A stretch of 34,936 nt of DNA, from assembly GCA_021785655.1 (NCBI GenBank), contig JAJYET010000003.1:1-34936 (forward strand). The letters are read 5' to 3'. Made by a program: the position numbers and the translations under genes. Below the pieces are notes generated by a model. That model was not told the origin of the DNA, ran no database searches, and saw only the letters and a list, made by a program, of their open reading frames with translations. This DNA is from a bacterium (GTDB lineage: Bacteria > Chloroflexota > Dormibacteria > Aeolococcales > Bog-877). Positions 7,949-16,081 of this stretch are shown here, piece by piece. Each line of letters begins with the position of its first letter. Position 1 is the stretch's first letter.

Positions 7949-10201
7949 ATGGCGACGACAAGGCGCCGGACGCCAGCCCGAGCGGGTGGCCCCCGGCCCC
8001 GCACCAGACGGCAGGCGAGAGCCACCAGGGCCGCTCCCACGGCGCCCCGTCTGACCCCCGGCCAGAGGCGCGAGCTCTCCGGCATCGGGACCCTGGCTCT
8101 GGGGGTGATCGGAATCATCCTCCTCGGCTTCCCCCAGGCGCCGGTCGCCCATGCCTTCGCCCATGCGGTATCCGCGGCCGTGGGGATCGGAGGATGGATC
8201 GTGGGACTGGCCCTGATCGGGGCGGGGCTGGCCATGCTGGCCAGCCGGGGGCCCCGGCGCGGCCTGGGCACAGTGCTGGCGGCGCTGGCCCTGAGCTGTC
8301 TCGCAGCCATCTCCATGGCGGCCGTCGCCGGCGCCGGCTATGGAGGGGCGGTGGGACGGGCGATCGGCCCCCGTGCCGCCACGGTCGTCGGGGCACCGGC
8401 CACACTGGTGGCGCTCGGGGCCCTGGGGCTTGCCGGACTGGTCCTGGCCCTCGACCTGGCACCTTCACGAATCTCCGGGGCCGCCCTGCGCAGCGCCTCC
8501 AGGCTCCTGGGGTCGCTGTTCGCCCCCGCCCCCGCGGCGCCGCGTGCCACCCTGCCGGCCCGGCCGCCGGCACCGCTTGACCTTCAGCTGGCGGTCCCCG
8601 AGCCGGACGGCCCCCCGGCGGATGGCCAGGTCCTCCCGCCGGAGCCGTTCCAGCGCATCTTCGAGGAGCTGGAGGCGGAGGCGGAGCCCGCCAACCCTCC
8701 GGTGGTCGCTCCCCTGCCCACGCCACCGCCCGCCGACCTCGAGGATGACCCCGAGGGGCCCGAGCCGAACTGGGTGATCCCCAGCCTGGACCTGCTCGAC
8801 TCCGCGCAGGGCAAGCGGGAACGGCTGCGGGACGAGATCCGGAGCCGGATCAAGACCATCGAGGCCACCCTGGCCAATTTCGGGGTCGAGTCCAAGGTCA
8901 TGGGCGTCAATGCTGGCCCCACCGTGACCCAGTACGAGCTCCAGCCGGGGTCCGGGGTGCCGGTCCGCCGGGTGCTGGCGTACCAGACCGACCTCTCCCT
9001 GGCGCTGGCCGCCCCTATCCGCATCCAGGCGCCCATCCCGGGCAAGTCAGCCATAGGGATCGAGGTGCCCAACAAGGCGGCGCAGCTGGTCACCCTCAAG
9101 GAGGTGGTCCAGGCCCCCTCGTTCCACGAGATGAAGAGCGGTCTCTCGGTGGCCCTGGGGGCGGACGTCAGCGGGCGCCCGGCCCTGGGGGACCTCGCGG
9201 CCATGCCTCACCTCCTCATCGCCGGCGCCACCGGGTCGGGGAAGAGTGTGTGCATCAACGCGGTCCTGGCCGGGCTCCTGCTCCAGTCCACCCCCCGCGA
9301 CCTGCGGCTGATCCTGGTCGACCCCAAGCGGGTGGAGCTCAGCAACTTCGCCGGCCTGCCGCATCTCCTGGTCCCGGTCGTGGTCGAGCCCGAAGGGGCG
9401 GTGGCCTCACTGCGCTGGGCAGTGGTGGAGATGGAGCAGCGCTACAAGCTCTTCGCCGGCAACGGGGCCCGCAACATCACCGTGTTCAACGAGCGGGCAC
9501 CTCAGCTGGGCCTCCGCCCCCTGCCCAAGATCGTGATCGTGATCGACGAGCTGGCGGACCTCATGATGGTGGCCGCCAGCGAGATCGAGGACCTCATCTG
9601 CCGGATCGCCCAGCTGGCGAGGGCGGTCGGCATCCACCTCATCGTGGCGACTCAGCGTCCCTCCGCCGACATCATCACCGGCCTCATCAAGGCCAACATC
9701 CCGTCCCGGGTCGCCTTCGCCGTGAGCAGCGGGGTGGACTCCCGGGTGATCCTGGATGAGATGGGGGCGGAGAAGCTCCTGGGCAGGGGTGACATGCTCT
9801 ACCTGCCCATCGACGCCGGCAAGGCGACCCGGCTCCAGGGCGCGTACGTCTCCGACCGCGAATTGGACCAGCTGATCGGTTGGTGGAAGGCGCAGGGGAC
9901 CCCCGCCTACCAGGAGGAGATCCTCCAGGCGGCGGCGCTGGGCCCGGTCCCGGCGGACGGCGCCACTCGCCGGGACCCCCTCTTCGAGCGCGCCGGCAGG
10001 ATCGTCATCGGGGAGGGCCGGGCGGCGACTTCGCTGCTCCAGCGCCGGCTCCAGGTGGGCTACACCCGCGCCGCGCGACTGGTCGACCAGCTGGCGGAGG
10101 CCAGGGTGGTCGGGCCATATGAGGGGAGCAAGTCGCGGGAGGTGCTGATGACGCTGGCCGAGCTGGAGCAGCTCCTGGACTCCGCCGAGGGCGACGAGTA
10201 G
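7949..10201 (+). CDS. ftsK: DNA translocase FtsK/SpoIIIE
   Basis: FtsK is a septal, membrane-anchored motor that pumps DNA to clear the chromosome from the closing division site. The 750-residue protein begins with a basic segment, then four hydrophobic helices (about residues 48-170), a Pro/Ala/Glu-rich linker (about 185-280), and the motor: Walker A GATGSGKS at about 427-434 and Walker B IVIDELADL at about 527. The C-terminal 70 residues form the winged-helix gamma domain that reads DNA polarity sites (GRIVIGEG...RRLQVGYTRAARLVDQL). The short linker makes it SpoIIIE-like in size. GAGGAA at 7935-7940 precedes the ATG. Confidence 0.96.
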   Translation: MATTRRRTPARAGGPRPRTRRQARATRAAPTAPRLTPGQRRELSGIGTLALGVIGIILLGFPQAPVAHAFAHAVSAAVGIGGWIVGLALIGAGLAMLASRGPRRGLGTVLAALALSCLAAISMAAVAGAGYGGAVGRAIGPRAATVVGAPATLVALGALGLAGLVLALDLAPSRISGAALRSASRLLGSLFAPAPAAPRATLPARPPAPLDLQLAVPEPDGPPADGQVLPPEPFQRIFEELEAEAEPANPPVVAPLPTPPPADLEDDPEGPEPNWVIPSLDLLDSAQGKRERLRDEIRSRIKTIEATLANFGVESKVMGVNAGPTVTQYELQPGSGVPVRRVLAYQTDLSLALAAPIRIQAPIPGKSAIGIEVPNKAAQLVTLKEVVQAPSFHEMKSGLSVALGADVSGRPALGDLAAMPHLLIAGATGSGKSVCINAVLAGLLLQSTPRDLRLILVDPKRVELSNFAGLPHLLVPVVVEPEGAVASLRWAVVEMEQRYKLFAGNGARNITVFNERAPQLGLRPLPKIVIVIDELADLMMVAASEIEDLICRIAQLARAVGIHLIVATQRPSADIITGLIKANIPSRVAFAVSSGVDSRVILDEMGAEKLLGRGDMLYLPIDAGKATRLQGAYVSDRELDQLIGWWKAQGTPAYQEEILQAAALGPVPADGATRRDPLFERAGRIVIGEGRAATSLLQRRLQVGYTRAARLVDQLAEARVVGPYEGSKSREVLMTLAELEQLLDSAEGDE

Positions 10202-10205
10202 CCGC

Positions 10206-10211
10206 TACCCT
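10206..10211 (+). promoter_or_regulatory. -10 box placed for leaderless yajQ transcript
   Basis: TACCCT ends 6 bases before the yajQ ATG, the spacing at which transcription would start on or next to the first base of the start codon. No Shine-Dalgarno sequence is seen between them. The same layout recurs at 33375 and, slightly looser, at 32523. Confidence 0.4.
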
Positions 10212-10217
10212 TGTGGC

Positions 10218-10712
10218 ATGGCCGCCACTGAGCACTCCTTCGACGTGGTGTCGGACTTCGACCGCCAGGAGCTGGTGAACGCCGTGGAGCAGGCCAGGCG
10301 GGAGATCTCCACCCGCTATGACTTCAAGGGCGTGGTCGCGGAGATCGATCTCCAGGAGAAGGAGATCGTGATCCTGGCGGCGTCGGATGGTCGGGCCGAC
10401 GCGGTGCTGGACGTGCTCAAGAGCAAGCTCGTCCGCCGCAACCTCTCGCTCAAGATCATCCGCCCGGGGAAACCGGAGCCGGCGGCCAAGGGCAACGTGC
10501 GGCTGGCGCTCGCCATCCAGAAGGGCATCGACGAGGACTCGGCCCGAGATCTCAGCAAGCGTATCAAGGCCGGCCATCCGAAGGTGCAGGTGCGCATCCA
10601 GGGCGACGAGCTCCGGGTGGTGAGCCGGGACAAGGACACGTTGCAGGCGGTCATCCACGATCTTCGGGAGCTGGACCTGCCGCTACCCCTGCAGTTCACC
10701 AACTACCGCTGA
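10218..10712 (+). CDS. yajQ: YajQ family nucleotide-binding protein
   Basis: The 164-residue product is a full-length YajQ: it opens with HSFDVVSDFDRQELVNAVEQ and has the ISTRYDFKG segment at about residues 30-38, both highly conserved, and ends DLPLPLQFTNYR as family members do. The fold is two ferredoxin-like domains that bind nucleic acid or nucleotides; a Xanthomonas member binds cyclic di-GMP and acts as a transcription cofactor. The precise role here is unknown. It begins 17 bases after ftsK and probably has its own leaderless start. Confidence 0.93.
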   Translation: MAATEHSFDVVSDFDRQELVNAVEQARREISTRYDFKGVVAEIDLQEKEIVILAASDGRADAVLDVLKSKLVRRNLSLKIIRPGKPEPAAKGNVRLALAIQKGIDEDSARDLSKRIKAGHPKVQVRIQGDELRVVSRDKDTLQAVIHDLRELDLPLPLQFTNYR

Positions 10713-10738
10713 GTCGGGCGCCGGGCCTCTGGCCGCCG

Positions 10739-11251
10739 ATGGATACTCCCACAATGAGCCGGGACCTGGCCCTTGAGGTGGTGCGCCGGGCTTCGCTCCC
10801 TCCGACCACCACGATCGCGACGGCCGAGTCCTGCACCGGAGGGTTGCTCGCTGCCCTCCTCACCTCGGTCCCCGGAGCCTCGGCGGCGTTCCTCGGGGGG
10901 ATCGTGGCCTACTCGAACGCCGTCAAGGTGTCCCAGCTGGGGGTTCCACCGGACCTTCTGGTGCAGATGGGCGCGGTGAGCGAGCAGGTGGCGTTGGCGA
11001 TGGCCAGGGGCGTGCGGCAGGCGCTGGGCGCCCATCTCGGGGTGGGGATCACTGGCGTGGCTGGCCCGGGGCACTCGGAGCTCAAGCCCCCGGGGCTGGT
11101 CTACGTCGCCGTGGCCACTCCAGAGGGGGCCCGCTGTGAGAGGCTCACCGACGACCTCGGCAGGGAAGGCAATCGCCTCGCGGCGGCATCCGTGGCACTA
11201 CAGCTGCTCATCGACAACCTGCCGGCCACCGTGGCCTCCCAACCAGGATGA
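10739..11251 (+). CDS. CinA C-terminal domain protein (PncC-type nicotinamide-nucleotide amidohydrolase)
   Basis: The 170-residue protein consists only of the CinA C-terminal domain, with TAESCTGG (about 28-35), VAYSNAVK and GITGVAGPG (about 103-111). The stand-alone domain is known in Escherichia coli PncC, which deamidates nicotinamide mononucleotide to nicotinate mononucleotide in the pyridine nucleotide salvage cycle. ATG codons at 10739 and 10754 are both possible starts and neither has a clear ribosome-binding site. cinA next to recA is a widespread arrangement, seen in Bacillus and Streptococcus, where cinA-recA is a competence-linked operon. Here recA has its own promoter just downstream. 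Confidence 0.88.
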   Translation: MDTPTMSRDLALEVVRRASLPPTTTIATAESCTGGLLAALLTSVPGASAAFLGGIVAYSNAVKVSQLGVPPDLLVQMGAVSEQVALAMARGVRQALGAHLGVGITGVAGPGHSELKPPGLVYVAVATPEGARCERLTDDLGREGNRLAAASVALQLLIDNLPATVASQPG

Positions 11252-11257
11252 CCGGGG

Positions 11258-11266
11258 TGGTACACT
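11258..11266 (+). promoter_or_regulatory. recA extended -10 promoter
   Basis: TGGTACACT gives an extended -10 with TACACT at 11261-11266. A transcript would start near 11273, inside the LexA box. No recognisable -35 is found, which fits an extended -10 promoter. The 5' leader would be about 105 bases. Confidence 0.55.
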
Positions 11267-11268
11267 GC

Positions 11269-11282
11269 CGAACACCAGTTCG
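11269..11282. promoter_or_regulatory. LexA (SOS) box of recA
   Basis: CGAACACCAGTTCG is a perfect match to the Gram-positive LexA operator CGAAC-N4-GTTCG. The dyad extends two further bases on each side (GCCGAAC...GTTCGGC). It begins 3 bases after the -10 hexamer and covers the expected transcription start, so bound LexA would block initiation. Confidence 0.9.
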
Positions 11283-11378
11283 GCCCCTCCCTCATTGGAG
11301 ACACTGCAGATGAGCGCTACACTCGAGCTCCATGGGCACGTTGACGCCCCATTCCTCACCGATCGGAAGGAGGCCCGT

Positions 11379-12422
11379 TTGACCACAGAGAGGGAGCGGG
11401 CGCTTAGCAGCGCACTGGCCCAGATCGAGCGCAGCTACGGCAAGGGTGCCATCATGCGCCTTGGCGACGCCGCGGCAGCCAGGGGGGTCGAGGTGATCTC
11501 CACCGGTGCCCTGACCCTGGACCTGGCCCTGGGCGTGGGGGGGATCCCGAGAGGCCGGATCGTGGAGATCTTCGGTCCCGAGTCCTCGGGAAAGACCAGC
11601 CTCAGCCTCCACGTGATCGCCGAAGCCCAGCGGCTGGGCGGGGTCGCCGCCTTCATCGATGCCGAGCACGCTCTCGACCCCGCCTACGCCGCCCGGATCG
11701 GGGTCAACACCGATGACCTTCTGATCTCCCAACCCGACACCGGGGAGCAGGCGCTGGAGATCGTGGAGGCGCTGGTGCGGAGCCAGGCCGTGGACGTGGT
11801 CGTCGTCGACTCGGTGGCCGCGCTGGTACCCAAGGCCGAGATCGACGGCGAGATGGGTGACACCCATGTCGGCCTCCAGGCCCGGCTCATGTCCCAGGCC
11901 ATGCGCAAGCTCACCGGGGCCATCAGCCGGTCCAACTGTGTGGTGATCTTCATCAACCAGCTGCGCGAGAAGGTCGGGGTGATGTTCGGCAACCCGGAGG
12001 TGACGTCGGGCGGCCGGGCCCTCAAGTTCTACGCCTCGGTGCGTCTCGACATCCGTCGGATCGACTCTCTGAAGCAGGGGATGGACGTGATCGGCAGCCG
12101 GGTCAAGGTGCGCGTGGTCAAGAACAAGGTCGCCGCCCCGTTCCGGGCGACCGAGCTCGACCTCCTGTACAACGAGGGGATCTCGTGGGAGGGTAGCGTT
12201 CTGGACGGGGCTATCGAGGCTGCCGTGGTCGAGAAGAGTGGGGCCTGGTTCAGCTACGGGGAGACGCGCCTGGGGCAGGGGCGTGAGAACGTACGGGAGC
12301 TGCTGAAGGGCAATCCCGAGCTCACAGCTGAGATCGCCCGCAAGGTGCGTCAGGCGGTCCTCGGTGAGCCGATCGCCGTCACTGCCGATGTGACCTCTGG
12401 GGAGGCAGCGGCCCTGGCCTAA
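11379..12422 (+). CDS. recA: recombinase RecA
   Basis: RecA forms filaments on single-stranded DNA, performs strand exchange and triggers LexA self-cleavage. The product has the N-terminal helix [24 protein letters not shown], Walker [10 protein letters not shown] at about 66-74, [31 protein letters not shown], loop L1/L2 regions and [15 protein letters not shown]. The start is judged to be the TTG at 11379: a perfect AAGGAGG (11367-11373) sits 5 bases before it and the result, 347 residues, is the usual length. An in-frame ATG at 11310 has a weaker GGAG and would add 23 residues not typical of RecA. The C-terminal tail is short and poor in acidic residues. Confidence 0.97.
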   Translation: MTTERERALSSALAQIERSYGKGAIMRLGDAAAARGVEVISTGALTLDLALGVGGIPRGRIVEIFGPESSGKTSLSLHVIAEAQRLGGVAAFIDAEHALDPAYAARIGVNTDDLLISQPDTGEQALEIVEALVRSQAVDVVVVDSVAALVPKAEIDGEMGDTHVGLQARLMSQAMRKLTGAISRSNCVVIFINQLREKVGVMFGNPEVTSGGRALKFYASVRLDIRRIDSLKQGMDVIGSRVKVRVVKNKVAAPFRATELDLLYNEGISWEGSVLDGAIEAAVVEKSGAWFSYGETRLGQGRENVRELLKGNPELTAEIARKVRQAVLGEPIAVTADVTSGEAAALA

Positions 12423-12455
12423 CCGGGGGGCCCCTTTCGGGCACTCCGCAGGCGC

Positions 12456-12461
12456 TAGAAT
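12456..12461 (+). promoter_or_regulatory. -10 box upstream of rny
   Basis: TAGAAT (5 of 6 to TATAAT) lies in the 142-base recA-rny gap. The -35 is not clear. The leader would be about 95 bases. I see no confident terminator after recA. Confidence 0.4.
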
Positions 12462-12564
12462 CCCTTCAGGTTTCCTTAGATCTCTACGTCCCTGCGCCAA
12501 GCGCGGGATTCATGCCGGGGAGGGTCGCCGCCGCGCTCCCGCCGGCACTGTGAGGTGAATGGCA

Positions 12565-14097
12565 ATGACCACCTTGCTGGTGGGACTGGCGGTCGTCCTG
12601 GCGCTGATCGCCATCGGTGCCATCGCGTACGCGATCTCGATTTCGCACCGGCAGGCTCAGACGGGCACCGCCGAGCTGGAGGAGATAAGAGCGGCGCGCA
12701 GGGAGCTCGACGCCCATCGCAAGGCGGTGGAGCTGGAGGCCCAGGCCGAGGCGCTCAAACTCAGGACCGAGCTCGAGGAGGAGCTCAGCGTCCGGCGCTT
12801 GGAGGTCACCCGCCACGAGCAGCGCAACTTGCAGCGGGAGGAGCAGCTGGACCGGCAGCAACAGGACCTGCTGCAGCGAAGCGAGGCGGTCACCAGCGAG
12901 ACGCGGGCGCTGGACGCGGCCCGGGAGGAGGTGGAGGCACTGCGCCGGGGGGCCGAGGTGGAGCTGGAACGGGTCGCCGGCTTGGGCAGGGATGAGGCCC
13001 GGCAGGAGCTGCTAGCAACCCTCGACCGCGAGCTGATCTCCGAGAAGGCCGAGCGCATCCGACACGCCACCAGCGAGGCCAAGGCGGAGGCGGACGAGCG
13101 GGCCAGAGAGGTTCTGGTCACCAGTATCCAGCGCCACGCCGCCGATCAGACCGGCGAGAGCTCGGTCTCGGTGGTCCCGCTGCCCAACGATGAGGTGAAG
13201 GGACGGATCATCGGCCGGGAGGGTCGCAACATCCGGGCTCTGGAGGCCGCCCTGGGTGTGGACCTGATCATCGACGACACGCCGGAGACGGTTGTCCTCA
13301 GCGGCTTCGATCCGGTGCGCCGGGAGGTCGCCCGGGTCACCCTGACCAAGCTGTTGTCGGATGGCCGGATACATCCGACCCGCATCGAGGAGGTGGCCGC
13401 CAAGTCAAGGGAGGAGGTGGCGGCGCGGATCGTAGACGAGGGGGAGAGGGCGCTCTTCGACCTGGGCCTGCAGGGAATGCATCCGGAGCTGGTCAAGCTG
13501 GTCGGCACCCTGCGGTTCCGGTACAGCTACGGCCAGAACGTCCTGGCCCACTGCAAGGAGGTGGGCTTCCTCTCGGGAATGATCGCCGCCGAGATCGGGG
13601 CGGACGAGCATCTGGCGAAGGAGGCGGGCCTCCTTCACGACATCGGCAAGGCCGTGGATCACGAGGTGGAGGGATCCCACGCCGTGATCGGCGGGGAGAT
13701 CCTCCGCCGCCTGGGGCGCCACCGGGACGTGGTGGACGCGGTGCAGTGCCACCACTACGACATCGAACCCAGCACGGTGCTGGCGTTCATCATCCTCAGC
13801 GCCGATGCCATCTCGGCCTCCCGGCCCGGCGCCCGGCGCGAGACCCTGGCCAGCTATATCAAGCGGCTGGAGAAGCTCGAGGAGATTGCCAACGGCTTCG
13901 ACGGGGTGGAGCGCTCCTTCGCCATCCAAGCCGGTCGGGAGGTCAGGATCCTGGTCCGCCCCGAGCGGATCACCGACGACGCGGCGGTGGTGCTGGCCCG
14001 CGACGTGGCCCGCCGGATCGAAAGCGAGATGAGCTACCCGGGGACCATCAAGGTGACCGTGGTGCGGGAGACCCGCTCAGTCGACTACGCGAAGTAG
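12565..14097 (+). CDS. rny: ribonuclease Y
   Basis: RNase Y is a membrane-anchored endonuclease that starts mRNA decay in bacteria lacking RNase E. The 510-residue product has one N-terminal transmembrane helix (about 3-26), a long charged coiled coil (about 30-180, rich in Glu/Arg/Gln heptads), a KH domain (about 200-265, with IIGREGRNIRALE) and an HD domain with HDIGKA near residue 357 and a C-terminal RNase Y-specific region. The second of two close ATGs (12559 and 12565) is preferred because GAGGTG at 12552-12557 is 7 bases before it and only 1 base before the first. Length is typical. Confidence 0.96.
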   Translation: MTTLLVGLAVVLALIAIGAIAYAISISHRQAQTGTAELEEIRAARRELDAHRKAVELEAQAEALKLRTELEEELSVRRLEVTRHEQRNLQREEQLDRQQQDLLQRSEAVTSETRALDAAREEVEALRRGAEVELERVAGLGRDEARQELLATLDRELISEKAERIRHATSEAKAEADERAREVLVTSIQRHAADQTGESSVSVVPLPNDEVKGRIIGREGRNIRALEAALGVDLIIDDTPETVVLSGFDPVRREVARVTLTKLLSDGRIHPTRIEEVAAKSREEVAARIVDEGERALFDLGLQGMHPELVKLVGTLRFRYSYGQNVLAHCKEVGFLSGMIAAEIGADEHLAKEAGLLHDIGKAVDHEVEGSHAVIGGEILRRLGRHRDVVDAVQCHHYDIEPSTVLAFIILSADAISASRPGARRETLASYIKRLEKLEEIANGFDGVERSFAIQAGREVRILVRPERITDDAAVVLARDVARRIESEMSYPGTIKVTVVRETRSVDYAK

Positions 14098-14115
14098 GCT
14101 CGGCCACGATGGCAA

Positions 14116-14128
14116 AGCTGTTACAGCT
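14116..14128. repeat. 13-bp perfect dyad after rny
   Basis: AGCTGT-T-ACAGCT is a perfect inverted repeat 18 bases after the rny stop, in the 221-base gap before the HD-GYP gene. It is too short for a terminator stem and could be an operator. The rest of the gap has possible -10 boxes (TATCCT 14154-14159, TAAACT 14175-14180) and no gene. Confidence 0.35.
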
Positions 14129-14174
14129 GTGCTGCGATCCGTCCGAGCGCCCCTATCCTGACCTCCGCAGCGGC

Positions 14175-14180
14175 TAAACT
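14175..14180 (+). promoter_or_regulatory. possible -10 box of the HD-GYP gene
   Basis: TAAACT is a good -10 hexamer 138 bases before the GTG start of the HD-GYP gene. No matching -35 is obvious, so the call is weak. Confidence 0.25.
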
Positions 14181-14318
14181 GCGCTGGTCCGCTGGGTGGT
14201 ACGGCCTCCCGACGGTAGTGGGAATCGCTTCGGCAGGGACGGATGGAGCACTTCAGGACGGCGTTCCGCAGATCGACCACGACACGACTGGGCGCGACCT
14301 CCCGGTCAGGAGGGTGGT

Positions 14319-15770
14319 GTGGCGTCTCGTCTTAGAGTCGCCCCCTCCCGTGCGCGGGGGCGGCCTGACTCGGTGCCGGGCCTGACTTCGATGGATCGCG
14401 CTGCTTCCGCCGCAGGCCCCGAGAAGCTGACTGTCTCGCAGAATTCCTCTAGGAGGCCCAGCGGCGCGGTCGTCGTAGTGGTGGCGTTGGTGTGTCTGGC
14501 TGCGGCGGGCACCGCCGCACTTCTTGTGCGACCGCCCTTCAATTTTGTTGATTTGGCTCTGGTCGTCGTCTTTGTAGCGGTATTGGACCTACGGGGACCC
14601 GTCGCAATCCCAGTCGGACGGGGCAGGGTGACATTTAGCGGAACTGCCTACGCGGGTATCGGTGCAGTGTTCCTGCTCGGCCCAACAGCGGCAGTGGCCG
14701 TAGCCGCGGCCCTGGTGAGCACGGACGTCTGGCGCCGCCCACGGCACCTGCTGAAGACCACCTTCAATACTGCGATGTCGCTCCTCATTTTCTCTGCCGC
14801 GGCCACGGCCTACGGTGTGGTTGCGGCCAAGTCTTCCGCTGTCCCGGTGGTCGTCGCCGCGGGGGTAATTGGTGGCTTGGCGGGCTGGCTAACCAATCAT
14901 GCCCTAGTCGCAGCGGTGCTCAGCGCTGAGCAGGGTAGGTCTGGATTCCGCATCAAGCCGTTTCTCCACCAAGTTGTGGGCGTCCTTCCGTACTATCTCG
15001 GCTATGGGTTGACCGGAGTGGGGATCGTGGCCGCCAGCTCCCGACTGGGCGACCCCGGCGCACTGGTGGTGCTGGCTGCTCCGGTCACGATCGTGCAGAT
15101 CGCGACGACCCGGTGGATGAAGGAGCAGGCGGCTCGACTCGCCGACGCAGAGAGCGCGTTCAACGCGACCCTCATCAGCCTCTCAAAGGCAATAGATCTC
15201 CGTGACAAGGACACCGAAGGGCACTGTCGGAGGGTCGTGGAGTATTCCTTACTAATGGGCCGGAACCTAAAGTTCAGTCAAGAGGAAATGGTCCGCCTGT
15301 CACATGGGGCCCTCCTCCACGACATCGGCAAGATCGGGGTGCCGGACGCCATCCTCATGAAGCCGGGCCCCCTCACGGACGAGGAGTGGGCGATCATGCG
15401 TACCCATCCGGAGCTCGGTTTCCAGATGGTGTCGGATGTCCGCCAACTTGAGCGGGCTCGGGAGATCATTCTGAACCACCACGAGCGCTTCGACGGCAAG
15501 GGCTATCCCAGGGGACTCCGCGGAGACGCCATCCCACTATCGGCTCGGGTGTTCTCGATCGCAGACTCCTTCGATGCCATGATCTCCGACCGGCCATACA
15601 GGAAGGGGATGCCTCTGGACGCGGCCAGGGCCGAAGTGCGCCGCTGCGCTGGCACTCAATTCGACCCGGTGTGCGTCGCAGCGTTCGATCAGATTCCAGA
15701 CGGTCAGCTGAGACGCATAACAGAAGAGAGAGAGCACCCCACCGAGGAATTGCTCTCTCTCTTCACTTGA
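14319..15770 (+). CDS. membrane HD-GYP domain protein, likely cyclic-di-GMP phosphodiesterase
   Basis: The 483-residue protein has an N-terminal membrane region of several hydrophobic helices (about 45-265) of no family I can name, then a cytoplasmic HD-GYP domain (about 285-475). Visible metal and signature residues are GHCRRV, HDIGK near 333, RTHPELG, NHHERFDGKGYPRG near 385-398, and ADSFDAMISDRPYR. HD-GYP proteins hydrolyse cyclic di-GMP or related dinucleotides, here probably in answer to a membrane or extracellular cue. GTG at 14319 is chosen because AGGAGG at 14308-14313 precedes it by 5 bases; ATG at 14391 is the alternative. Codon choice is visibly richer in A/T than in neighbours, suggesting transfer. 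Confidence 0.88.
   Translation: MASRLRVAPSRARGRPDSVPGLTSMDRAASAAGPEKLTVSQNSSRRPSGAVVVVVALVCLAAAGTAALLVRPPFNFVDLALVVVFVAVLDLRGPVAIPVGRGRVTFSGTAYAGIGAVFLLGPTAAVAVAAALVSTDVWRRPRHLLKTTFNTAMSLLIFSAAATAYGVVAAKSSAVPVVVAAGVIGGLAGWLTNHALVAAVLSAEQGRSGFRIKPFLHQVVGVLPYYLGYGLTGVGIVAASSRLGDPGALVVLAAPVTIVQIATTRWMKEQAARLADAESAFNATLISLSKAIDLRDKDTEGHCRRVVEYSLLMGRNLKFSQEEMVRLSHGALLHDIGKIGVPDAILMKPGPLTDEEWAIMRTHPELGFQMVSDVRQLERAREIILNHHERFDGKGYPRGLRGDAIPLSARVFSIADSFDAMISDRPYRKGMPLDAARAEVRRCAGTQFDPVCVAAFDQIPDGQLRRITEEREHPTEELLSLFT
15723..15764 (+). terminator. 14-bp perfect hairpin inside the end of the HD-GYP gene
   Basis: GAAGAGAGAGAGCA (15723-15736) and TGCTCTCTCTCTTC (15751-15764) are perfect reverse complements around a 14-base loop. 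The 3' arm ends 3 bases before the stop codon, so the last codons (EEREHPTEELLSLF) are embedded in the stem. No T-tract follows. It probably ends or protects the transcript 3' end. A second, weaker stem CCTCCG/CGGAGG lies at 15776-15799. Confidence 0.55.
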
Positions 15771-16081
15771 TCCAACCTCCGAGCTAATGGCCCCGGAGGG
15801 ATCGTAACTCAGCCCCAGCCCGTCATCGCCCAGGTGCTCATATCAGGCTCTCTCCTCAAACGCATGGCATGTCCCGAGCCGTCACGGCCTCGGCAACGCC
15901 GACAACTTCGACGAGGGTACTTGAGCTGACGATCTCGTCACAGCCATTGAAGGTCAAGTGACGGATCCGTAACTAACGGATACGAGTCCCCCTTTGACCG
16001 CCAGCGCTCCCCTCGGGCTGGAGGTCCTTCCGTACCATCTTGGACGTCCAACAGCGGCCATGTGCCCCCAAGGAGGCGGAC
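15771..16081. other. intergenic region with short dyads before the MFS gene
   Basis: No gene is seen in these 311 bases. They hold a 6-12-6 hairpin (15776-15799), the dyad TGACGA-TC-TCGTCA (15927-15940), and a cluster ACGGATCCGT (15961-15970, perfect palindrome) followed by AACTA and a third half-site ACGGAT (15976-15981). TTGAAG at 15947-15952 could be a -35 with the dyad cluster covering the -10 position. The cluster is a candidate operator for the transporter gene. Confidence 0.4.

Noticed and set aside
12423-12450. Rho-independent terminator after recA
   Set aside because: The GGGGGGCCCC and GCCC-CTTTC-GGGC elements give only very short stems and no T-tract.
11292-12500. 402-codon minus-strand frame over recA
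   Set aside because: Antisense shadow of recA, crossing its promoter side; no family resemblance.
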